Shown here: piece by piece, positions 16,416 through 23,546 of the stretch
How the letters are laid out: each line of letters opens with the position of its first letter
How positions within the stretch are numbered: the first letter of the stretch is position 1
From: Peptoniphilaceae bacterium
Lineage (GTDB): Bacteria > Bacillota > Clostridia > Tissierellales > Peptoniphilaceae
Direction: 5' to 3'
NCBI GenBank assembly: GCA_028726605.1
Contig: JAQYPV010000024.1
Location: 1-40,688 of the forward strand
Length of the DNA: 40,688 bases
Notes under the pieces: generated by a model
The model's database searches: none
Seen by the model: only the letters and a program-made list of their open reading frames with translations
Told to the model about the DNA's origin: nothing
Made by a program: the position numbers and the translations under genes

Positions 16416-17075
16416 ATGAAGAAAATGATGACACGTTCGGCTCTGGCTTTGGCGATGGCCATAGCATTGGTGGGCTGCGGTAACTCGAACAACGCGGCGG
16501 AATCGACGGCTCCGGCTGATGCGTCTGCTGCTGTGGAAGACACCACGGCCGCTGTCGAAGAGACGACGGCTGCTGTGGAAGAGAGCACGGCGGCGGAGAG
16601 CTCTGTGGAAAAGTCCACGGAAGCGGCCGCTGAAAGCACGAAAGTCGACTACGTCGCGCTGAAGGGCGAGATGGAAGACAAGGGCGACGGCCTCTTCACC
16701 AAGACGAACGAAGACGGCTCTGTCACGTACCTGAAGGAAATGCCCATCGACGAGCACGGCTGGGCCCCGGTGGGAACGCTCACGGTGGACAAAGACGCCA
16801 AGACCGCGGACTACATCATCCTGGAATCCAGCTTCGACTACATCAACGAAGAAGGAAAGCGCAAGAGCGATGACCAAGACTACATCGAAGCCATGAAAAA
16901 GGGCGGCGATGGCAAGGACATCGGCGAAGCGCTCGCGTTCTACAGCGACTACCTGAAGACGTCGACCGACCTCGAAGCCATTCCGGCAGACGTCATCACG
17001 GGCGCCACACACACCGCCGAGAACTTCAAACTGGTGGCCGGCGAACTCTTGAAAGCCGCCAACATCGCGAAATAA
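16416..17075 (+). CDS. Lipoprotein with C-terminal FMN-binding-like domain
   Basis: Predicted lipid-anchored protein of 219 residues outside the membrane. It has a signal peptide with lipobox LVGC (Cys near residue 21), the acidic AAVEETT-type heptad linker (about 35-70), and a folded domain (about 75-219). Near the end is DVITGATHT (residues 192-200), which fits the D-x-x-(S/T)-G-A-T flavinylation motif of FMN_bind domains; the Thr of GAT (about 198) would take FMN from the ApbE transferase. No ApbE is in the window. Such proteins carry electrons in extracytoplasmic redox chains. GGAGGAG precedes ATG 16416; the frame open to 16380 lacks a signal peptide start. FMN attachment is inferred from the motif only. 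Confidence 0.8.
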   Translation: MKKMMTRSALALAMAIALVGCGNSNNAAESTAPADASAAVEDTTAAVEETTAAVEESTAAESSVEKSTEAAAESTKVDYVALKGEMEDKGDGLFTKTNEDGSVTYLKEMPIDEHGWAPVGTLTVDKDAKTADYIILESSFDYINEEGKRKSDDQDYIEAMKKGGDGKDIGEALAFYSDYLKTSTDLEAIPADVITGATHTAENFKLVAGELLKAANIAK

Positions 17076-17091
17076 CGCTTCAGTTTTTTTT

Positions 17092-17120
17092 CCGATCGCG
17101 CAAGCGGTCGGTTTTTTTTT
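17092..17120 (+). terminator. Intrinsic terminator of the FMN_bind-like lipoprotein gene
   Basis: CCGATCGC (17092-17099) and GCGGTCGG (17104-17111) form a stem capped by GCAA, a stable tetraloop, followed by T9. The stem arms match those of the terminator at 16257, which supports duplication of the whole lipoprotein unit. Confidence 0.93.
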
Positions 17121-17193
17121 GTGTTAGTATGGTCTATCTGATTTTAGTCCCTCGTGTCCTCTGACACGTAAACCGCGCTCAAAGAAGGAATGA

Positions 17194-18918
17194 ATGCTAA
17201 AGAAAGTCATCCCCTACACGAAACACTACCGCAAAGAGATCTTTTTGACGCCCCTGTTCATGGTGCTCGAAGTCTTTGCGGACATTTTGATTCCCCTCCT
17301 GATGATCACCCTCGTCGACGAGGGCATCGCCAAGAACGACATCGCCCTCGTCTATCGGCAGGCACTGTTCATGGTCGTCGCCGCCATCTTTGGCATGTTC
17401 TTCGGGGGCATCAGCTCCTACTTCGGCGCCAAGGCGGGCTATGGCATGGCGGGAAACCTCCGCAAAGCCGCCTATGCCGCCATTCAGAAGTTCTCCTTTT
17501 CTAACATCGACAAGATCAGCGTCCCTTCTCTCATCACGCGGCTCACCACGGACATCGAGACCATCGGCATGGTGGGCATGATGTCGCTTCGCATGGCATT
17601 TCGCGCGCCCTTCATGCTGATCTTCGCCCTGTTCTTTTCGTTTCGCATCAACAGCGGCCTGGCCATCATCTTCGCCGTGACGCTGCCCTTGAGCGCTCTT
17701 GCCATCGCCCTCATCTTCCGCAAGGTCATGCCCATCTTTCAAGAGAGCCGGCGGCGCGTGGACGATTTGAACGGCATCATCCAGGAACAGCTCTCCGGCA
17801 TGCGCATCATCAAGGCGTTTGTCCGCAATAAGACCGCCGAAGCGGAATTTGAGAAGCGCAACCGCGCCACCTTGAACACCGAACTGCGCGCCATCCGCAT
17901 CGTCCAGATCATGAACCCCATCTTCACCCTCATGATCTACACGGCGCTGCTCTTCATCCTCTACAACGGAGGCCGTCAAGTTTACGAAGGCACGATGCTG
18001 CCCGGCACGATCATCGGCTTCTCCACCTACGTCATTCAGATCATGGTCTCCTTGATGATGATCTCCATGTTCCTGGCGAACTTCTCCTTTGGCATCACGT
18101 CCCTGCGCCGCGTCCTGGAAATTCTGGAGACGAGATCGGAGATCACCACGCCGGAACATCCCGTGACGGAGGTACCGGACGGCTCCATTCGCTTTGACCA
18201 CGTGAGTTTCTGCTATCCGGGCTACAAAGACAACATCCTGGAGGACGTGACCCTCTCTATCGCCTCGGGTGAGACCGTGGGCATCATCGGCCCCACAGGT
18301 TCGTCCAAATCCACCCTCGTAAAACTCATCCCCCGCCTCTACGACGCGCAGTCCGGGGCGGTCATCGTGGGCGGGCACAACGTCAAAGACTACGGCCCGC
18401 TCGCCTTGCGCCGTGCCATCGGCTTCGTCCTCCAGAACAACACGCTCATCTCTGGGACGATTGCGAGCAATATGCGCTGGGGAAACGCCCAGGCGACAGA
18501 CGAACAGATCGTCGACGCACTCCAAAAGGCGCAGGCGTGGGAATTCGTCTCTCGCTATCCAGACACCATCAACCATCCCGTAGAACAGGGCGGCGCCAAC
18601 TTCTCCGGCGGCCAAAAACAGCGCTTGACCATCGCCCGGGCGTTGCTCACCGAACCCAAGATCCTCATCTTGGACGATTCCACAAGCGCCCTGGACATGT
18701 CGACCGACGCCCGCCTGCGGCGCGTGTTGCGCGATCACCGAGAGGACATGACCACGCTCATCATCGCTCAGCGTATTGCGTCCATCCGCGAAGCCGACCA
18801 AATCATCGTGCTCGACGAAGGGCGCGTGGCCGCCACGGGCACTCACGAGTCGCTCATTCGAGACTCGGAAATCTACCGCGAAATCGTGCAATCGCAGGAA
18901 GGAGGGCTTGCCCAATGA
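17194..18918 (+). CDS. Heterodimeric ABC exporter, subunit with degenerate ATP site residues
   Basis: Half-size multidrug-type exporter of 574 residues: six membrane helices in about residues 15-300, then an ATPase domain. It must pair with the next gene's product. Its own nucleotide-site residues depart from consensus: Walker A reads GPTGSSKST (about 366), the catalytic Glu after Walker B is Asp (ILILDDSTS, about 490), and the switch His is Gln (IIAQRI, about 525). Its signature FSGGQKQR (about 470) is canonical. Serine in Walker A is, from memory, common in one Bacillota subfamily of such exporters. GAAGGA precedes ATG 17194. The start of the partner overlaps the stop as ATGA. Confidence 0.93.
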   Translation: MLKKVIPYTKHYRKEIFLTPLFMVLEVFADILIPLLMITLVDEGIAKNDIALVYRQALFMVVAAIFGMFFGGISSYFGAKAGYGMAGNLRKAAYAAIQKFSFSNIDKISVPSLITRLTTDIETIGMVGMMSLRMAFRAPFMLIFALFFSFRINSGLAIIFAVTLPLSALAIALIFRKVMPIFQESRRRVDDLNGIIQEQLSGMRIIKAFVRNKTAEAEFEKRNRATLNTELRAIRIVQIMNPIFTLMIYTALLFILYNGGRQVYEGTMLPGTIIGFSTYVIQIMVSLMMISMFLANFSFGITSLRRVLEILETRSEITTPEHPVTEVPDGSIRFDHVSFCYPGYKDNILEDVTLSIASGETVGIIGPTGSSKSTLVKLIPRLYDAQSGAVIVGGHNVKDYGPLALRRAIGFVLQNNTLISGTIASNMRWGNAQATDEQIVDALQKAQAWEFVSRYPDTINHPVEQGGANFSGGQKQRLTIARALLTEPKILILDDSTSALDMSTDARLRRVLRDHREDMTTLIIAQRIASIREADQIIVLDEGRVAATGTHESLIRDSEIYREIVQSQEGGLAQ

Positions 18919-20735
18919 AACCGACACACAAAGCCCCACGCCTTAATCGAAGCGTCCTCGTGCGCCTGTTCAGCTATTTCCAATACAATAAGGGACTCCT
19001 CTTCCTCGGCATTGTGCTCACCATCCTCTCCACCATCAGCACCGTCGTCACCAATGGCATGATGGCCCCCATCGTGGACAGCGTCGCCGTCTATCGAGAC
19101 TACTCCCGTTTTCTCCTCTACTTGGGAGTCATGGCGGTCATGATGGTCGTCGCGGCATCCATGCAGTACATCGGGTTACGCCTGTTGGCCAACCTCGCCC
19201 AGAAGACCATCTATCGCATCAGACAGGACTTGAACCACCACCTGCTGAAACTTCCGGTACGCTTCTTCGACGACGTGGCGCACGGCGACATCATGTCCAC
19301 CTTTACCAACGACATCGACACGCTGACCCAGACCCTGCAGTCCGCCACGGCGCAGATCCTAACGGCCACCTTTCAGTTCGTCTCCACGGTCGTGATGATG
19401 TTCGTGCTGCGCTGGCAGCTCACGCTGGTGGTGATGGCCTTTCTGGTCATCACGTTAAATCTCATGCGCTTCATCGCCCAAAAGAGTTCCCGTTTCTACC
19501 GGGCGCGGCAGGAGGAACTGGGCGCCATGAACGGCTACATGGAGGAGATGCTCTCCGCTCAGCAGGTCGTCCAACTCTTCAACCAGCAGGAAAGCGCGAT
19601 GGCGGCGTTCAATGCGCGTTCCGATCAGGTGCAGGACGTGGCCACCAAGGCGTCGACCTACGGCGCCATCCTGATGCCCCTCATGGGCAACTTCTCCTAC
19701 ATCCTCTACGCCGTCGTCGCCGTCATCGGGAGCCTCTTCACCATCAGCGGCCGCATGACCATCGGTGCGCTCACGGCCTTCATGCAGTACACCCGCACCG
19801 TAAACCACCCCTTAAGCCACATCTCGCAGCAGTTAAACGGCATCTTTTCCGCCGTGGCGGGGGCCGAGCGCATCTTCGCCCTGCTCGATGAACCCGTCGA
19901 GAACGTGGACGCTCCCGTACGCCTCCAAGCCAACTGCGAGGGCCGTCAGGGCCTCTGTTGGGTCGTACCCCAAGAAGACGGGTCGACGGTCACCGTGCCC
20001 GTGAAGGGCTACGTGCGCTTCATCGACGTCGACTTCGGCTACGAGCCGGGAGAGACCGTCTTGCACGACATCTCCCTCTACGCCAAGCCCAATCAAAAGA
20101 TCGCGTTGGTGGGCTCCACGGGCGCCGGAAAGACCACCATCACCAACCTCATCAACCGCTTCTATGAAATCACGGATGGAACCATCACCATCGACGGCAT
20201 CCCCATCCAGCAGATTCACAAAGAAGACCTGCGCTCCATCATGTCCATGGTGCTCCAGGAGACGCATCTCTTTACGGAGACCATTCGGGAAAACATCCGC
20301 TTCGGCCGCTTGGATGCGACGGACGCCGAAGTGAAAGAGGCGGCCAAGCGCGCCAATGCCGACAACTTCATCCGCCACCTGGCCGATGGCTACGACACGA
20401 TGATTTCGGATACGCACGGCGAGCTCTCACAGGGCAAACGCCAGCTCCTCGCCATCGCCCGCGCAGCCGTGGCGGACCCCATCATCCTCATTCTGGATGA
20501 GGCCACCTCCTCCGTCGACACGCGTACCGAAAAACTCATCGCCCACGGCATGGATCAGCTGATGAAGGACCGCACCACCTTCGTCATCGCCCACCGCCTC
20601 TCCACCGTGCGCGATGCCGACGCCATCATGGTACTGGAGCACGGCGAAATCGTGGAGCGCGGCAACCACGACGAACTCATGGCGCAGAAAGGACGCTACT
20701 ATCGCCTGAACATGGGACAGGAGGAACTGGATTAA
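18915..20735 (+). CDS. Heterodimeric ABC exporter, catalytic subunit
   Basis: Half-size exporter of 606 residues with an N-terminal six-helix domain and a C-terminal ATPase. Walker A GSTGAGKT (about 400), Walker B ILILDEATS (about 524) and switch FVIAHRLS (about 559) are canonical. Its signature is not: ELSQGKRQ replaces LSGGQRQ. So the site made by this subunit's Walker motifs and the partner's signature is complete, and the other composite site is defective on both sides, as in BmrCD or TM287/288. A roughly 40-residue insert lies between the membrane domain and the ATPase (near NCEGRQGLCWVVPQEDG). I start at ATG 18915 with GAAGGAGGG upstream; the long frame before it is a shadow of the partner. 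Substrate unknown. Confidence 0.93.
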   Translation: MKPTHKAPRLNRSVLVRLFSYFQYNKGLLFLGIVLTILSTISTVVTNGMMAPIVDSVAVYRDYSRFLLYLGVMAVMMVVAASMQYIGLRLLANLAQKTIYRIRQDLNHHLLKLPVRFFDDVAHGDIMSTFTNDIDTLTQTLQSATAQILTATFQFVSTVVMMFVLRWQLTLVVMAFLVITLNLMRFIAQKSSRFYRARQEELGAMNGYMEEMLSAQQVVQLFNQQESAMAAFNARSDQVQDVATKASTYGAILMPLMGNFSYILYAVVAVIGSLFTISGRMTIGALTAFMQYTRTVNHPLSHISQQLNGIFSAVAGAERIFALLDEPVENVDAPVRLQANCEGRQGLCWVVPQEDGSTVTVPVKGYVRFIDVDFGYEPGETVLHDISLYAKPNQKIALVGSTGAGKTTITNLINRFYEITDGTITIDGIPIQQIHKEDLRSIMSMVLQETHLFTETIRENIRFGRLDATDAEVKEAAKRANADNFIRHLADGYDTMISDTHGELSQGKRQLLAIARAAVADPIILILDEATSSVDTRTEKLIAHGMDQLMKDRTTFVIAHRLSTVRDADAIMVLEHGEIVERGNHDELMAQKGRYYRLNMGQEELD

Positions 20736-20760
20736 CCCCATCATTCACTCAGAAGTCAAA

Positions 20761-20807
20761 AAAAATGGCGGAATCACGTTTTGAAACGCTGAGATTCCGC
20801 CATTTTT
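20761..20807. terminator. Bidirectional intrinsic terminator
   Basis: A perfect 15-bp inverted repeat, 20761-20775 with 20793-20807, has A5 on one side and T5 on the other, so it works for both strands. It lies between the convergent exporter (ends 20735) and Nudix gene (ends 20851). The loop contains a smaller CGTTT/AAACG stem. Confidence 0.93.
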
Positions 20808-20850
20808 GATTGATACGTTGAGTACGAGCAAAACTCTCGAGTGACTCCGA

Positions 20851-22023
20851 TTAATCGAAATGCGTCTGCCACTGGGGGTCGTCTTTCGCCGCAAAGCAGA
20901 GTCCGATGGTGCGCGGCGTCACCCGCGCCAGGCTCAATTCCGGCAACGCATCCAAGGGGAAGAAGCCTCGCGCGACGGTCTCCAAGTTTTCCTCAAAGGG
21001 CGCGTCCGTCTCCCCACACGCTTCGCACAACACGTAGATCTTGTAGATGTCCCACGGGAAGCGAAATTGGTAATCCTCGCGATTGCGGTCTTCAATGGCC
21101 ACAATGCGCGCGGCCTGGACGTGCAGACCGGATTCCTCCCAGACCTCTTTTTGCGCATTCTCGGAGAGCGTGAGTCCCGGATCGCACCAGCCGCCGGGAA
21201 GCGACCATTTTTCCGGACGGCGTTCCTTCACTAATAGGATTTGATCCCCGCGGAAGACCGCACAGCGCACTTCCACATTGGGCGTGCGATAGACATCATC
21301 CGTCGGCGCAAAGAGGTCGAGCACGCGCTGGACGTCGATGCCCGTCTTGTAGGACAAGATCTCACCCGCAATGTGGGAAATGGCGTCAAAACGCTCTTTG
21401 TCGAAGCCGTTATTGGCGTACGCCTGCCCCTGCTGGGCCAGAAACTGCAAAGTCTTGGCCCACGTGAGCCACGGCTCGTAGCGCGACGTGTTCGTAAGGT
21501 TCGGATCCTCCGTTTTTGCAGGATCCATGAAGCTGTCAATCTGCGACCAGAAGTACAGGAGGCGGATGCGCACAGGCTTGGCGATCTCGGGATGGAAACA
21601 GAGATTCCAATCCCATTTGACCCACTTGGCGTCCACTGTCTCGCCCTGCTGCAGGCGAATGTCCTCTAACGGCGTGTTGTTTTTCAAGAAGAAGCCGTGC
21701 ATGTAGGCATTGCGCGACGTCGTCTCCAAATACCCCAGATCGATGAGTTCTTCCGGATTCACGTCAATGCCCGTCTCTTCCAAAAGTTCCCGCCGGGCGG
21801 CGTGGCGCAGTTCTTCCCCTTCTTTCACTGCCCCGGCCGTGTTCTCCCAGGCGAGCGGATAGGACTTCGTCGGCGCCCGCTTCGTGAGCAAAATCTCACG
21901 CCGATCGTTGAGCGTGAAGACACAGACAAGGTGCAAATAGGTGCCGTCGGGAATCTTCTCCCCGCGCTCGTGCCGCCCCACGTAATGCCCGTCTGCTTTG
22001 GAAAACAGATCTTGGTATTCCAT
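20851..22023 (-). CDS. Fused double-Nudix hydrolase
   Basis: Two Nudix modules in one 390-residue protein. The first (about residues 1-180) resembles YfcD/isopentenyl-diphosphate-isomerase-like Nudix proteins and has a perfect box, GAVKEGEELRHAARRELLEE then TGI. The second (about 190-390) starts with the helical segment of the Nudix_N type (LQFLAQQGQAYANNGFDKER) and then a domain of the ADP-ribose pyrophosphatase type. Its box is altered: GGWCDPGLTLSENAQKEVWE then ESGL, with Leu for the first Glu and Lys for Arg; this variant occurs in that subfamily. Substrates are not predictable. It starts 38 bp after the sigma-factor gene and is probably in that operon. Confidence 0.9.
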   Translation of the reverse strand: MEYQDLFSKADGHYVGRHERGEKIPDGTYLHLVCVFTLNDRREILLTKRAPTKSYPLAWENTAGAVKEGEELRHAARRELLEETGIDVNPEELIDLGYLETTSRNAYMHGFFLKNNTPLEDIRLQQGETVDAKWVKWDWNLCFHPEIAKPVRIRLLYFWSQIDSFMDPAKTEDPNLTNTSRYEPWLTWAKTLQFLAQQGQAYANNGFDKERFDAISHIAGEILSYKTGIDVQRVLDLFAPTDDVYRTPNVEVRCAVFRGDQILLVKERRPEKWSLPGGWCDPGLTLSENAQKEVWEESGLHVQAARIVAIEDRNREDYQFRFPWDIYKIYVLCEACGETDAPFEENLETVARGFFPLDALPELSLARVTPRTIGLCFAAKDDPQWQTHFD

Positions 22024-22061
22024 GCCATCCCCTCTTCCTGCTTCGCCGTGGCGCCTTCGCG

Positions 22062-22874
22062 TTACGCCTTTTTTTTCTTCTCTTTGGGCTTCACCTTGAG
22101 TTCCGTGCGGAACTTCTTGATGATCTTCTTTTCGATGCGCGACACGGTCATCTGACTGAGGTCCAGCTCTTTGGCGATGGAGATCTGTGTGCGCTTCTCG
22201 TAGAAGCGATAAACAAAGATCTTCTTCTCCAAGTCATTTAGGGTCGCCATCAGGCGCTCGACGACGTCGTAGAATTCCACCTGCGCGTAGTTTTCGTCTT
22301 CCACGCCGATGAGATCCCCGAAATTCATGTCGTGGTCGTCCATGCCGGTGTCGAGCGTCTTATCCAGCGACTGCGGCGCGTAGACCTTCGAGGCCTCCAT
22401 GGCTTCCAACACCTCTTCCACGCTCACCCCCAACTGCTCCGCTACTTCATCCACCGTGGGCTGGCGCTGTTCTTCTTGTGCAAGCGAAAGGCGCACCTGG
22501 TTGACCTTCTTCGACAGCTCCTGGATGCGGCGCGGCACCCGAATGACCCAGCCCTTATCGCGGAAATAGCGCTTGAGTTCGCCCACGATGGTCGGCGTCG
22601 CAAAGCTGGAAAAGGCGAACCCCTTTGACACGTCGTAGCGATCCACCGCGTACACCAGCCCCATTGAGGCCACCTGTAAGAGGTCGTCGTACTCAATGCC
22701 CCGATTGACGTATTTTTTCGCCAGGATTTCGGCGATGTAGAGATGATCCGTGATGATCTTGTTGCGCAGTTTGATGTCGTGCGTGCGCGCCAATTCCTCG
22801 AATTCCGCGCGCTCCTCGTCCCACTTTTCCTGCTTGGCCTTGCGCTCCTCGGCTTTGGTTTTCTCTTTCGCCAT
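22062..22874 (-). CDS. SigB/SigF-family RNA polymerase sigma factor
   Basis: Alternative sigma factor of 270 residues. Region 2 is clear (DHLYIAEILAKKYVNRGIEY, DLLQVASMGLVYAVDRYD, FSSFATPTIVGELKRYFRDK), region 3 follows (PTVDEVAEQLGVSVEEVLEA), and region 4.2 has the helix-turn-helix ISIAKELDLSQMTVSRIEKK. The N-terminal 30 residues are highly charged and extra. Context (anti-anti-sigma and anti-sigma genes just upstream) points to the general-stress SigB or forespore SigF group; the sequence alone does not decide. ATG 22874 has AAGGAG five bases upstream; a GTG two codons earlier is less likely. Confidence 0.92.
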   Translation of the reverse strand: MAKEKTKAEERKAKQEKWDEERAEFEELARTHDIKLRNKIITDHLYIAEILAKKYVNRGIEYDDLLQVASMGLVYAVDRYDVSKGFAFSSFATPTIVGELKRYFRDKGWVIRVPRRIQELSKKVNQVRLSLAQEEQRQPTVDEVAEQLGVSVEEVLEAMEASKVYAPQSLDKTLDTGMDDHDMNFGDLIGVEDENYAQVEFYDVVERLMATLNDLEKKIFVYRFYEKRTQISIAKELDLSQMTVSRIEKKIIKKFRTELKVKPKEKKKKA

Positions 22875-22886
22875 GTGCACTCCTTA

Positions 22887-23222
22887 CTACAGGATTTTCG
22901 TCATGGACAGCGACGACTGCGCAAAATGCACTTCATCCATCAGCGACTCCATGATCTGATGGTGAAGCTTCGTGCCCTCATCCGACGTCTCCTCCAAATT
23001 CGCCCGAATGTCAATCGTCAGCCGGTCGATCTGTTCTTCAAAAGAGATCTCAATTTCTTCGTTCGCCGCCCAGAGGTAGTTCACCGCCTCGGACACCGAG
23101 ACGCGCAAATCGTCGATGGCTTCGATGTCGAAGCCCATCTTCTGCGCCACCGACGCCGTCACCAGACGCAGCGTCGTGACGTATTCCGGCCTGGCCGGTA
23201 TGATCAATTGAACGCCTTGCAT
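22887..23222 (-). CDS. RsbW/SpoIIAB-like anti-sigma factor, apparently lacking ATP-binding boxes
   Basis: A protein of 111 residues, shorter than the usual 140-160 of RsbW or SpoIIAB. It has the family's start (LIIPARPEYVTTLRLVTASV) and a diverged N box, DDLRVSVSEAVNYLW, where the second Asn of the usual SEAxxN pattern is Tyr. After the next strands I find no DxGxGI (G1) and no GxGL (G2) box. So the fold is a reduced GHKL ATPase that may bind the sigma factor but probably not ATP. Its neighbours, a STAS protein and a sigma factor, make an anti-sigma role likely. Its ATG directly follows the stop of the STAS gene. Confidence 0.8.
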   Translation of the reverse strand: MQGVQLIIPARPEYVTTLRLVTASVAQKMGFDIEAIDDLRVSVSEAVNYLWAANEEIEISFEEQIDRLTIDIRANLEETSDEGTKLHHQIMESLMDEVHFAQSSLSMTKIL

Positions 23223-23531
23223 CTAGTCCTCCAGAATAAAGTCCTGATCCAGCTTCGTAATGCGAAAAAGCTTTTTGACATTCTCACGCGCCGCTCGAAT
23301 GGTGATCGAATGGCCGTTCGGCTTCACGTTTTTATAAATCGAAATCAACGCGCCAATCCCCGTCGAGTCCAGATACTGCAGGTTCTCAAAGTGGAAGACG
23401 ATGTCGCCGGGCGCGTTCTGATAGGCCTCCAAGACCTTCGTCTTCACCTCAGACGCACTGATGATGTCAAAATCACCCGATATATCGACCTGGATGCCAT
23501 CGTCATTGTGCACATGGATTTGAAACGCCAT
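23223..23531 (-). CDS. STAS-domain anti-anti-sigma factor (RsbV/SpoIIAA-like)
   Basis: Cytoplasmic 102-residue STAS protein that should release the sigma factor by binding the anti-sigma protein. The phosphorylation-site motif is intact, LQYLDSTGIGALISIY, with Ser about residue 57. In RsbV and SpoIIAA this Ser is phosphorylated by the partner kinase; here the partner looks unable to bind ATP, so the Ser may be used by another kinase or be a relic. The gene starts 15 bp after gyrA with AAGGAG upstream, so it is cotranscribed with gyrase. Confidence 0.9.
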   Translation of the reverse strand: MAFQIHVHNDDGIQVDISGDFDIISASEVKTKVLEAYQNAPGDIVFHFENLQYLDSTGIGALISIYKNVKPNGHSITIRAARENVKKLFRITKLDQDFILED

Positions 23532-23546
23532 AAAGACTCCTTTCTG

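Noticed and set aside
17194-18918. Exporter subunit as a decaying pseudogene because of its altered ATP motifs
   Set aside because: The frame is intact and the changes pair with those in the partner, the known pattern of heterodimeric exporters.
17197-18939. 580-residue open frame on the minus strand opposite the ABC exporter gene
   Set aside because: It is the antisense shadow of a clear ABC exporter; composition is Asp/His/Gly/Glu-heavy without any domain, as expected from GC-rich antisense frames.
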